Source: an uncultured Bacteroidales bacterium (GTDB lineage: Bacteria; Bacteroidota; Bacteroidia; Bacteroidales; UBA932). From it: a stretch of 57,376 nt of DNA. The stretch is taken from contig ONKE01000007.1 of NCBI GenBank assembly GCA_900318355.1, positions 1 to 57,376 of the forward strand, read 5' to 3'. Below, piece by piece: positions 15,703 to 24,636 of the stretch. The notes under the pieces were generated by a model that did no database searches, was not told the origin of the DNA, and worked only from the letters and a program-made list of their open reading frames with translations. Made by a program: the position numbers and the translations under genes. Numbering within the stretch: the first letter of the stretch is position 1; each line of letters opens with the position of its first letter.

Positions 15703-18170
15703 TGCGTAAGTTCGTCGTCAGTCTGCTGCTCGGGATGTCGCTCCTGGTCCCGGCTTCCGCCCAGGGCCTGCGTTTCTACGGCCTCGAGCGGCAGATCGAC
15801 GAACGTACCTCTCTCAGCCTGTTCTCCCGCAGGCGCGTAGTCTTCCACGACAGGCTCGACGTTTCCTTCGACCTGCAGACCTACAGCGCCTCGAGATACG
15901 GCTACCTCCTCCGTTTCCAGGACAAGGCCGACCCTTCCCGGATATGGAACATCTCCTACGACGGCCGCCTCGGCCCCAAGGTGTTCCAGCTCAACGAGGA
16001 AGGCCGCCGCTGCATTATCCGCCTCGAATTCGAGGAAGAGGAACTGCCCGATTTCCGCTGGACGCCGCTGACGGTTTCCTTCGACGCGAAAAACGACTAC
16101 GCCACGCTCTCGATTGGCGGCAAAAGCGCCTCTGCGTCAGTTGATCTGCCCATCAGGAAGATAGTCCCGCGCATACATTTCGGCCTCAGCGGCCACATGG
16201 TCGACGTCCCGTCCTTCGCCATCCGCAACCTCAAGATCGGCGACAACAGGAAGATTTGCAGTTTCCCCCTCAACGAGGTGGGCGGCGTAAAGGTCCACGA
16301 CTCCCGCGGCCGTCCTCTCGGAAGGGTCAACAACCAGGAGTGGCTTCTGAACCGCTCCATGTACTGGTCGCATCTGGCCGGCATGCAGTCGGATGCGGCA
16401 TCGGGCTACAACTACGACCCGGACAAAAAGACCGTAGTGCTCTACAACAACACCCTTGTCAAGTCGTATAACGTCGCGACGGGAAACACTACGGAAACGA
16501 AGACGGCCCCGTGCCCCGTCCACCTGCTCCTCGGTTATAACTACATCGAAGGCAGGCAGTTGATCGCATACGAACCGGAAGACTGGACCACCAAGCAGGT
16601 CACCCCGTCGGTCGCCTCGCTGGACCTGGATTCGCTGCGCTGGACGCTCCTGAGCACCGACAGGCTGAGAAATCCCCTCCACCACCACGCCTCCTTCAAG
16701 GACGCCCGCGGCCGCTACACCATCTTCGGCGGCTTCGGCAACCAGACCTACAGCAGAAGTTTCCACTGCCTTGACGACGGTGGCCGCTCCTGGATCACGC
16801 CCGACATCGACAGCACCCGGATAAGCCCCCGCTTCTTCGCCTCGGCCGGACGCGACCCCGAAGGGAAATACGTCTACATCTTCGGCGGAATGGGCAACGA
16901 GAGCGGCGAGCAGGTGGTGGGCCGTCAATACTACTACGACCTCCACCGTATCGACCTTGCCACCGGCGAGTGCGAGTGCATGTGGAGCCTCGACTGGAAG
17001 GGGCAGAACGTCGTTCCGATCCGCAACCTGGTGGTCATGGACGACTGCTTCTACACCCTCTGCTACCCGGAATATTTCACCGAATCCAACCTCCATCTCT
17101 ACAAGTTCAGCCTCAAGGACGGCAGTTTCGAGCGCCTCGGCGACCCGGTGACCGTGGTCTCGGACAAGATATGGTCGTCGAGCTCCCTCTACTACGACCC
17201 TGAACTTGAAAGGTTTATCGTTGTCACCCACAATGTCGACAACGACCTCACGTCCATCCTGGACATCTACTCGCTGACCTTCCCGCCGGTGTGGAAGACC
17301 CCGAGTCCGCCTTACCGCGGCCGCATGCTCCGGCTGTGGATCCCCCTGGGGCTGCTGATCCTCGCCCTGGGCATCGCCGGGACATGGTACCTGCGCAAGC
17401 GCCGCCGTTTCTCCTCGCAGGAAGAAGGCTACCAGAGGTCCAAGACCGACCCGCGCCGCAAGCTGTTCCACGAGGACCCCCGCCCGAGTTCCATCTACCT
17501 TTTCGGCCCCCTGGCCGTTATCGACAGGGACGGCAACGACATCATCGACCAGTTCACCAACCAGATCCGCGCGGTGCTCCTTCTCCTTATTAAATATAGG
17601 GAGACGGGCATGACCACCCTCCGCTTCAGCAGCATCATGTGGCCTGACAAGGAGGCGACCAAGTCCAAGGCCAACCGCGGCGTGGCGATCAACCGCGTGC
17701 GCCAGCTCCTGTCGACCCTCGACGGCGTAACGCCGGTCTTCGAAAACGGCGTCTACAAGCTCAATTTCTCCGAAGGAAGCTTCTGCGACTACATTTCCCT
17801 GGACGACGACCTGACGGACAAATCCAAACGCGAGGAGATGCTGCGGATCCTCTCCCGCGGGCGTTTCCTCAGCGACGAATCCGACGAACTCTTCGACTCG
17901 TTCAAGGGCAACGTGGAATCGAAGGTGATACCCTTCCTTACCGACGAGCTTACGACCCGCTTCAACGCCAAGGAATATCAGGCGGCGATAGAAATCGCGG
18001 AAATGCTGTTCCGCTACGACCCGCTGGACGAAAACGCCCTTAAATATATCGTCAATTCCCTGCACGCGCTGCGCCGGCGCGAAGACGCCATGGTTCAGTA
18101 CACACGCTTCATAACGGAATATCAACGCATCAACGACGAATCGTACCCCATCCCCTTCGAGAAGATATGA
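15702..18170 (+). CDS. Transmembrane lectin/Kelch sensor fused to SARP-type (wHTH-BTAD) regulator
   Basis: This is an 822-residue single-polypeptide sensor-regulator candidate. A signal peptide (ending ASAQ) is followed by a beta-sandwich region resembling a concanavalin/LamG fold (about 22-190). Next comes a Kelch-like beta-propeller (about 230-530; repeats YTIFGGFGNQTYS and YVYIFGGMGNESGEQ). One membrane helix is at about 545-565 (LWIPLGLLILALGIAGTWYL), followed by a basic stop-transfer stretch. The cytoplasmic part starts near residue 598 with a winged helix of the SARP/OmpR type (IYLFGPLAVIDRDGND, then the R-x-LLLLIKY and IMWPD pattern). It ends in TPR-like helices of the bacterial transcriptional activator domain (about 693-822). 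It overlaps mtlD by one base and the next GH92 gene by four. The role as glycan-responsive activator of this locus is inference from architecture and position. Confidence 0.75.
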   Translation: MRKFVVSLLLGMSLLVPASAQGLRFYGLERQIDERTSLSLFSRRRVVFHDRLDVSFDLQTYSASRYGYLLRFQDKADPSRIWNISYDGRLGPKVFQLNEEGRRCIIRLEFEEEELPDFRWTPLTVSFDAKNDYATLSIGGKSASASVDLPIRKIVPRIHFGLSGHMVDVPSFAIRNLKIGDNRKICSFPLNEVGGVKVHDSRGRPLGRVNNQEWLLNRSMYWSHLAGMQSDAASGYNYDPDKKTVVLYNNTLVKSYNVATGNTTETKTAPCPVHLLLGYNYIEGRQLIAYEPEDWTTKQVTPSVASLDLDSLRWTLLSTDRLRNPLHHHASFKDARGRYTIFGGFGNQTYSRSFHCLDDGGRSWITPDIDSTRISPRFFASAGRDPEGKYVYIFGGMGNESGEQVVGRQYYYDLHRIDLATGECECMWSLDWKGQNVVPIRNLVVMDDCFYTLCYPEYFTESNLHLYKFSLKDGSFERLGDPVTVVSDKIWSSSSLYYDPELERFIVVTHNVDNDLTSILDIYSLTFPPVWKTPSPPYRGRMLRLWIPLGLLILALGIAGTWYLRKRRRFSSQEEGYQRSKTDPRRKLFHEDPRPSSIYLFGPLAVIDRDGNDIIDQFTNQIRAVLLLLIKYRETGMTTLRFSSIMWPDKEATKSKANRGVAINRVRQLLSTLDGVTPVFENGVYKLNFSEGSFCDYISLDDDLTDKSKREEMLRILSRGRFLSDESDELFDSFKGNVESKVIPFLTDELTTRFNAKEYQAAIEIAEMLFRYDPLDENALKYIVNSLHALRRREDAMVQYTRFITEYQRINDESYPIPFEKI

Positions 18171-20278
18171 AACGCTTGACAATCATTTCCTTGCTGATCC
18201 TTGCGGCTTGCTCCGGCCCCGACATGACGCGCTACGTCAACGTGTTCGCCGGCACGGACGGAGGAGGTCACTGCCACCCTTGCGCCACCACTCCCTTCGG
18301 GGCGATCCAGGTCGGGCCGCAGACCGGCAACTTCGGCTGGGCCTACTGCGGCGGCTACCAATGGGCCGACAGCCTCATCCAGGGTTTCACGCAAAACCGC
18401 ATCAGCGGCACGGGCAGCTCCGAACTCGGCGACCTTCTCATGATGCCACTTACCGGCGAGCCCCTGCGTGACGACTTCTCCAGCCGTTTCGACAAGGCTA
18501 CGGAACAGGGCACTCCGGGCTACTATTCCTGCAACCTTACCGACTACGGCATCCGCGCCGAAGTGACCTGCACCCCTCACGTGGCGTTCCACCGCTACAC
18601 CTCCGACGGCGCCCCGATCCGCCTGATGCTCGACCTCCAAAGCGCGCAGGTCGGCTCGCGCAAAAGGATGTACAGCCGCGTGCTGGACGCCTCTCAGGAC
18701 TGGTCCGACTCGCTCCGGGTGACCGGCTACACCCATTCCAGCGCGTGGAACAACCGCACGATATACTACACCATAGAATTCAACAGGCCATACACCGTGG
18801 CCCAGGTGCTGGAAAAGCGCGACACCGCCGAGCTCATCCCCAGGAGGGTGCTCGATTTCGGGCCGTCGGCCGAGCCGCTTATGGTCAAGGTCTCCATTTC
18901 GGTATCGAGTGTCGAAGGCGCCCGCGGCAATGTGGAGAAAGAACTGCCGGGCTGGGACTTCGAAAAGGTCCGGAAAGACGCCAAGGCCTTATGGAATAAG
19001 TATTTATCCCGTATCGAAGTGGAGGCCGACCCCGAACATCGGCGCATCTTCTACACGGCGATGTACCACCTGATGATACATCCCGGCAACATTGCCGACG
19101 TCGGTGAGGAACCATTCTATTCCACCCTCTCGCTGTGGGACACCTTCCGCGCCGCTCATCCGCTCTATACCATCCTCGCCCCGGAAATCGTTCCCGGCGT
19201 CGTCAACTCCTTCCTGCGTTACTACGACGCCCAGGGCTTCTTGCCGATATGGGCCCTCGGCGGCACCGACAACTTCGGCATGATCGGCAACCATTCCGTC
19301 CCGGTCATCGTCGACGCCTGGATGAAGGGTTTTGAGGGGCTCAGGACCGAAGAGCTTTACGCTGCGATCCACCGTTCCCTGACCGAAGACCACATCAAAT
19401 ACGACTGGGGCGCCTACGACCGCTGCGGTTATTTCCCGATGGACGTGACGACGGTCGAAAGCGTTTCGCGCACGCTGGAATGTGGTTTCGACGACTGGTG
19501 CGCGGCCCAGATGGCGCGCGGCCTCGGCCACGACGACGATGCGGCGTTCTTCGAAAAACGCTCCGGCTACTGGCGCAACGTCTTCGATCCGGACTACCGC
19601 CTGATGCGCGCAAGGGACTCCCGGGGCAACTGGGACACGCCTTTCGAGCCGTTCCGCGTCGGCCACTGGAAGACCGGCGGCGCCTTCACCGAGGGCAACT
19701 CCTGGCAATACACCTGGCACGTGCTTCAGGACCCTGAAGGTCTCATGGAGGCAATGGGCGGCCGGGAAGCCTTCGTCCGCAAGCTCGACTCGCTCTTCGT
19801 GCTGAAGGGCGACCTGGGTAGCGGCGAGACGGTGGACGTAAGCGGCCTCGTAGGGCAATACGCCCATGGCAACGAGCCCAGCCACCACGTCATCTACCTG
19901 TATTCCCTGGCCGGGGAGAGGGACAAGGCGGCCGACCGCATACGCCAGGTGTGGGAAAGCCAGTATCACGACGGTCCCGAAGGCCTGAGCGGCAACGACG
20001 ACTGCGGTCAGATGAGCGCATGGTACATCTTCTCGGCGCTCGGCTTCTATCCGGTCAACCCCTGCGGCGGAAACTATGTTTTCGGCGCTCCGCAGCTCCC
20101 TCGGATGAAGGTGAAACTTCCTGGAGGCAAGGTGCTTACGATAGTTGCAGAGGGCTTTTCACCGGAGCAGAGGAGAGTTGAAAGCGTAACCCTCAACGGC
20201 GAGCCCCTCGAGGGCCCGGTCATAACCCACGGACAAATCTTGCAGGGCGGAACCCTGAAATTCAAAATGAAGCGATGA
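18167..20278 (+). CDS. GH92 alpha-mannosidase, lipoprotein
   Basis: This 703-residue exo-alpha-mannosidase belongs to the calcium-dependent inverting family GH92. A lipobox (LILAACSG, Cys15) indicates a lipid anchor, so it works at the outer membrane or periplasm. Family motifs are RYVNVFAGTDGGGHCHP at the N-terminus, AFTEGNSWQYTWHV with the expected catalytic acid Glu509, AHGNEPSHHVIYLY, and SGNDDCGQMSAWYIFSALGF with the base Asp611/612 region. The ATG overlaps the regulator stop (ATGA) and its own stop overlaps the next GH92 start, so translation of the three is probably coupled. Linkage preference (alpha-1,2/1,3) cannot be assigned. Confidence 0.92.
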   Translation: MKRLTIISLLILAACSGPDMTRYVNVFAGTDGGGHCHPCATTPFGAIQVGPQTGNFGWAYCGGYQWADSLIQGFTQNRISGTGSSELGDLLMMPLTGEPLRDDFSSRFDKATEQGTPGYYSCNLTDYGIRAEVTCTPHVAFHRYTSDGAPIRLMLDLQSAQVGSRKRMYSRVLDASQDWSDSLRVTGYTHSSAWNNRTIYYTIEFNRPYTVAQVLEKRDTAELIPRRVLDFGPSAEPLMVKVSISVSSVEGARGNVEKELPGWDFEKVRKDAKALWNKYLSRIEVEADPEHRRIFYTAMYHLMIHPGNIADVGEEPFYSTLSLWDTFRAAHPLYTILAPEIVPGVVNSFLRYYDAQGFLPIWALGGTDNFGMIGNHSVPVIVDAWMKGFEGLRTEELYAAIHRSLTEDHIKYDWGAYDRCGYFPMDVTTVESVSRTLECGFDDWCAAQMARGLGHDDDAAFFEKRSGYWRNVFDPDYRLMRARDSRGNWDTPFEPFRVGHWKTGGAFTEGNSWQYTWHVLQDPEGLMEAMGGREAFVRKLDSLFVLKGDLGSGETVDVSGLVGQYAHGNEPSHHVIYLYSLAGERDKAADRIRQVWESQYHDGPEGLSGNDDCGQMSAWYIFSALGFYPVNPCGGNYVFGAPQLPRMKVKLPGGKVLTIVAEGFSPEQRRVESVTLNGEPLEGPVITHGQILQGGTLKFKMKR

Positions 20279-22299
20279 AAAGAATCATTACGTTCCTGAC
20301 ATCCATCTGCGTTGCCGCGGCAGCATCTGCCGACAACTCGCGCTATGTCAACCTTTTCATGGGTACGGCCGGCGACCACGGACAGGTCACCCCCGGCGCA
20401 CAGATGCCTATGGGCCTGACGTCGGTCTGCCCCGACAGCCGTCCCGGCCAGCATGCAGGCTACGACTACGAGGTGCCTGAAATCTCCGGCATTTCCGTCA
20501 ACCGCATGAGCGGGACCGGCGGCGCCGGCGGTGGCGGCAACGTCCGCATCCTGCCCGCAACCCCCGGCACCAAAGTATGTATCGTAAAGGGCACCGAAAA
20601 GGCAGTTCCGGGCTACTACGAGACCGCTCTCGACAATGGCGTGAAGGTGTTCCTCACCGCGTCGAAACACTGCGCGATCGAGCGTTACGTGTTCCCGAAA
20701 GACGGCGACAAGGTGCTTTTCGTGGATTTCGACTCCGCCATCGACCACCGTCGCAACGAGTGCAGCAGCAAGCAGCTGAGCGACAGGACTTTCGAAGGAT
20801 GGGTCAAGAGTTCGACCGTGTGCAATTTCGGTGTCTACAAAAACTACTGGCGCCTGTGGACCAGCGTCCCCTTCTCGGCCGAGGTGGCCGAAGACGGCAA
20901 GACCGCCGTCCTTCGTTTCGACCCCTCCGTCCGCGAAGTTGAGGTACGCGTCGGGCTGTCTTCCATAGACGAAGACTCCGCCGGAGCCGAGCTTTCCGCC
21001 ATTGCCGGGAAATCCTTCAGCACCCTGCGCAAAGAGGCCGCCAAGGCGTGGTCGCGGGTGCTCGGCCTGGTCGACGTGAAAGGAAGCACCCTCGAGCAGC
21101 GCAAGCTCTTCTATACCAGTCTTTACCGCGTCTATCTCAGCCCCTTCGACGCCACCTTCTCCGGCATGTACCGCGGCACCGACGGCCTGGTCCGCACCGC
21201 CTCCGACTGGACGTTCATGAGCGGATGGAGCATGTGGGACACCTACAGGGCCAAATTCCCCATCATCACGCTTCTCGACCCCGATGCCGCCAGCGACATC
21301 TGCCGTTCGCTGGTGAGCCTCTACAAGACCGGCAAACTCAACTGGGCCACGATGAACGAGCCCACCCTTACCGTCCGCACCGAGCATTCGCAGATTACCC
21401 TCCTGGACGCATGGGTCAAGGGAGTCCGCGGCTTCGACATGGCCGAGGCGTTCCCCGCGATGGAAGCCGAAGCCGACGAAGGACACAAGCCCGGCGCCCG
21501 CAACGGCCTGACCCGCAACGCTCCTGACCAGAAGATGGAAACCATCTACGACCTCTGGGCGATGGGTCAGATCGCAGGGATAATCGGCAACAAGGAGGCC
21601 GCAAAGCGCTACGGCGAGGAAGCGGAAACCTTCTTCGAGCAGGTCTGGAAGAAGGAATTCATGACCATAACCCCCGACTTCGTCCGCATGCGCGGCAACG
21701 GCATGTACCAGGGCACGCGCTGGCAGTATCGCTGGGCCATGCCCGTCTTCGCCGACAAGATGAAAGAGTGGGTCGGCGAGGAGGAACTTGCCTCCCAGCT
21801 GAGCGAATTCTTCGACCGTCACCTTTTCAATCAGGGCAACGAGCCCGATATCCAGACCCCCTTCATGTTCAACCTTTTCGGCCATCCCGAGCGCACCGAT
21901 TCGCTGGTCCACGCCCTCCTGACCGACGAGAAGATGATCCATCTCTACGGCGGCAACGCCGAATATCCCGAGCCTTTCGTCGGCAGGGCGTTCCGCGACC
22001 GTCTTGACGGCTATGCACCCGAGATGGACGAGGACGACGGCACGATGAGCGGCTGGTACATGTTCTGCCAGATGGGACTTTACCCCGTGTGCCTGGGCAC
22101 CGACCGCTACGAGTTGTTCACGCCCCTTTTCAAGAAGATTGTCCTGCACCTGAAGGACCACGACGTCACGATAGTCCGCAAGTGCGATCCGGCATCGGCA
22201 GGGGGAGTGGAGGTGGACGGCCGCAGGCTTCCCGGCTTCTCCATATCTCACAAAGAGTTGACTGGCGCCAAAAAAATTGTGTACGTACAACAAAAATAA
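20275..22299 (+). CDS. GH92 family enzyme lacking the catalytic acid Glu (Gln479)
   Basis: This 674-residue GH92 protein has a type I signal peptide (ending AAASA), so it should be periplasmic. The N-terminal family motif is present (RYVNLFMGTAGDHGQVTPGAQMP) and the C-terminal base region is intact (MDEDDGTMSGWYMF, Asp585-Asp588), as is FNQGNEP. The motif that carries the general acid in the other three copies (T-E-G-N or T-E-N-N) reads MYQGTRWQYRW here, placing Gln479 at the acid position. In a characterised GH92 enzyme that removes mannose from mannose-1-phospho-6-mannose, a Gln also sits there, as I recall, because a phosphate leaving group needs no acid. The likely role is therefore mannosyl-phosphate uncapping; loss of activity is the alternative. 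Confidence 0.88.
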   Translation: MKRIITFLTSICVAAAASADNSRYVNLFMGTAGDHGQVTPGAQMPMGLTSVCPDSRPGQHAGYDYEVPEISGISVNRMSGTGGAGGGGNVRILPATPGTKVCIVKGTEKAVPGYYETALDNGVKVFLTASKHCAIERYVFPKDGDKVLFVDFDSAIDHRRNECSSKQLSDRTFEGWVKSSTVCNFGVYKNYWRLWTSVPFSAEVAEDGKTAVLRFDPSVREVEVRVGLSSIDEDSAGAELSAIAGKSFSTLRKEAAKAWSRVLGLVDVKGSTLEQRKLFYTSLYRVYLSPFDATFSGMYRGTDGLVRTASDWTFMSGWSMWDTYRAKFPIITLLDPDAASDICRSLVSLYKTGKLNWATMNEPTLTVRTEHSQITLLDAWVKGVRGFDMAEAFPAMEAEADEGHKPGARNGLTRNAPDQKMETIYDLWAMGQIAGIIGNKEAAKRYGEEAETFFEQVWKKEFMTITPDFVRMRGNGMYQGTRWQYRWAMPVFADKMKEWVGEEELASQLSEFFDRHLFNQGNEPDIQTPFMFNLFGHPERTDSLVHALLTDEKMIHLYGGNAEYPEPFVGRAFRDRLDGYAPEMDEDDGTMSGWYMFCQMGLYPVCLGTDRYELFTPLFKKIVLHLKDHDVTIVRKCDPASAGGVEVDGRRLPGFSISHKELTGAKKIVYVQQK

Positions 22300-22332
22300 G
22301 TCTAAAAGGGCTGATTTTTGAAAATAATGCTG

Positions 22333-22340
22333 TATATTTG
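22333..22340 (+). promoter_or_regulatory. Bacteroidota -7 box (TATATTTG) for GH92-SusCD unit
   Basis: TATATTTG lies in the 67-base AT-rich gap after the second GH92 gene, 26 bases before ATG 22367. It gives the third GH92 and the SusCD genes a promoter of their own. Confidence 0.6.
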
Positions 22341-22366
22341 AGGATTATTAAACGTTATAAGAGCGC

Positions 22367-24616
22367 ATGAAGAATATTCTGACCTGCCTGGCAGTGACTG
22401 TTATGGCGCTGGGACTCCAAGCCCCGGCGGCCCTTGGTGCTCCCACACCGGTCGATCAGGTCAGCACACTGGTCGGCACACTGTCAAAACACAGCCTTTC
22501 GACAGGTAACACTTATCCTGCGGTCGCGCGCCCCTGGGGCACCCACTTCTGGACCCCCCAGACCGGCGCCAACAACGACACCTGGACTTATGTATATACC
22601 GCCGATAAACTTCGCGGTATCAAGATGATACATCAGCCCAGCCCGTGGATAGGCGACTATGGCCAATTCAGCATAATGCCCGTTGCAAACGGCGATGCGG
22701 TCGACGAGGAAGCCCGCGCGAGCTGGTTCTCCCACAAGGCTGAAACCGCAACTCCATATTTCTACAGCGTCTATCTCGCCGACCACGACACCTTCCTGGA
22801 GATGACTCCGACCGAGCGTGCCGCGGCGTTCCGCATCACCTATCCGGAGCGCGAGAAATCCTATCTCGCGGTAGACGGCTTCGACGGCGGCTCCAAGATC
22901 CGCATCGAAGGCAACAGGATCCTGGGCGAGACGGTCAAGAACCGCGGCGGCGTGGCCCCCGGATTCAAGCTGTGGTTCGTCGTCGAGAGCGACACTCCGT
23001 TCGAAAGCGCCGACGTGTTGCAGCCCAAGGCAGGCAATGCCGTCGCCCGCGTCGGTTTCAAGACCTCCCGCGGCCAGCAGGTCGGCCTGAGGGTAGCCGC
23101 ATCCTTCGTCAGCGAAGAGCAGGCAATCCACAACCTTAATGAACTGGGCGATAAGGACTTCGACGCTCTCAAGGAAGAAGGTCGCAAGGTCTGGAACGAA
23201 ACCCTCGGCCGTATAGCCATCGAGGGCGGCACCCCGGACGAGCAGAAGACATTCTACTCCTGCCTCTACCGCAGCGTCCTCTTCCCGCGCGACCTCTCGG
23301 AGGTGACCCCCGACGGGCGCAGGGTCCACCGCAGCCCTCACGACGGTCAGGTCCACGACGGCTACTTCTTCACCGACACCGGCTTCTGGGACACTTTCCG
23401 CAGCCTTTTCGCCCTGCTGGACCTGGTATGGCCCGAGCAGGCGGCAAAGGTTCAGGAAGGACTTGTAAACCACTATCTTGAAAGCGGATTCCTGCCCGAA
23501 TGGGCAAGTCCGGGCCACCGCGGCTGCATGGTCGGCAACAACAGCGCCTCCGTTGTCGCGGAAGCCTACGTCAAAGGCCTGCGCGGCTATGATATCAACA
23601 CCCTCTGGGAGGCCGTCCTCCATGGCGCCCACGCCGTCCATCCTTCGGTCACGTCAACGGGCCGCGTAGGTTGGCAGCAATACGACGCCCTGGGCTACGT
23701 CCCTTGCGACATCGGCGTCAACGAAAGCGCCGCCCGCACCCTCGAATACGCCTACAACGACTGGTGCATCTGGCGTCTGGGCAAGGAACTCGGCAAGAGC
23801 GACGAAGAGCTCGCCCCCTACGCCAAGGCCGCCATGAACTACCGCAACCTCTACCGTGCCTCCGAAGGCCTGATGAGCGGCCGCAAGTCCGACGGCTCGT
23901 GGCCCGAGCCTTTCAACCCCTTCAAGTGGGGAGGCGACTTCACCGAAGGCAACGCCTTCCAATACAGCTGGTCCGTCTTCCACGACCCGGCCGGACTCAT
24001 CTCCCTCATGGGCGGAAATGATGCCTTCGGCGCCGCCCTGGACCGTCTTTTCGAGGTCCCTCCCATCTTCGACGAGTCCTACTACGGCTTCGTGATCCAC
24101 GAAATCCGCGAAATGCAGATAATGAACACCGGCAACTACGCCCACGGCAACCAGCCCGTCCAGCATGTGCTCTATCTCTATGACTGGTGCGGCCAGCCCT
24201 GGAAGGCGCAGGCGCGTATCCGCGAGGTCATGAAGAAGTTCTACAATGCCGGCCCCGACGGCTACTGCGGCGACGAGGACAACGGCCAGACTTCCGCCTG
24301 GTACGTTTTCTCGGCTCTGGGCTTCTATCCGGTCAACCCCGCTTCCGGCGAATATGCCATCGGCTCCCCGCTCTTCACAAGAGCGACCGTGTCGCTTCCT
24401 TCCGGGAAGAAGATCATCATCGACGCGCGCGGCAACCGCGCTGAAAACGTCTACGTCGGCAAGCTCTCCCTCAACGGACGCAAACACACCCGCAACTACC
24501 TGACCCACAAGCAACTCACCAGCGGTGCGAAGCTCCGTTTCAACATGACCTCCACTCCCGATACCGCCCGTGGAACGGCTCCGGAAGATGCGCCGTATTC
24601 CTTCAGCAAACTATAA
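22367..24616 (+). CDS. GH92 alpha-mannosidase, periplasmic
   Basis: This 749-residue GH92 enzyme has a cleavable signal peptide (ending AALGA). It keeps the catalytic acid Glu527 in DFTEGNAFQYSW and the base region GDEDNGQTSAWYVFSALGF (Asp636-Asp638). A family site that reads GNEP in the other three copies is GNQP here (AHGNQPVQHVLYLYDW), which suggests a different linkage preference. The N-terminal pattern (VDQVSTLVGTLSKHSLSTGN) also differs from the other copies. It is the first gene of the promoter-22333 unit, 20 bases ahead of SusC, so it is tied to whatever that transporter imports. Confidence 0.9.
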   Translation: MKNILTCLAVTVMALGLQAPAALGAPTPVDQVSTLVGTLSKHSLSTGNTYPAVARPWGTHFWTPQTGANNDTWTYVYTADKLRGIKMIHQPSPWIGDYGQFSIMPVANGDAVDEEARASWFSHKAETATPYFYSVYLADHDTFLEMTPTERAAAFRITYPEREKSYLAVDGFDGGSKIRIEGNRILGETVKNRGGVAPGFKLWFVVESDTPFESADVLQPKAGNAVARVGFKTSRGQQVGLRVAASFVSEEQAIHNLNELGDKDFDALKEEGRKVWNETLGRIAIEGGTPDEQKTFYSCLYRSVLFPRDLSEVTPDGRRVHRSPHDGQVHDGYFFTDTGFWDTFRSLFALLDLVWPEQAAKVQEGLVNHYLESGFLPEWASPGHRGCMVGNNSASVVAEAYVKGLRGYDINTLWEAVLHGAHAVHPSVTSTGRVGWQQYDALGYVPCDIGVNESAARTLEYAYNDWCIWRLGKELGKSDEELAPYAKAAMNYRNLYRASEGLMSGRKSDGSWPEPFNPFKWGGDFTEGNAFQYSWSVFHDPAGLISLMGGNDAFGAALDRLFEVPPIFDESYYGFVIHEIREMQIMNTGNYAHGNQPVQHVLYLYDWCGQPWKAQARIREVMKKFYNAGPDGYCGDEDNGQTSAWYVFSALGFYPVNPASGEYAIGSPLFTRATVSLPSGKKIIIDARGNRAENVYVGKLSLNGRKHTRNYLTHKQLTSGAKLRFNMTSTPDTARGTAPEDAPYSFSKL

Positions 24617-24636
24617 TTCTCAACCCATACCAACGT

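Noticed and set aside
16137-18182. Minus-strand 681-codon frame opposite the sensor-regulator
   Set aside because: The composition is typical of antisense shadow and there is no plausible start context or domain; the plus-strand frame has all expected domains and couples to its neighbours.
20074-22293. Minus-strand 739-codon frame opposite the second GH92
   Set aside because: GH92 motifs on the plus strand are decisive; the antisense product has no recognisable family.
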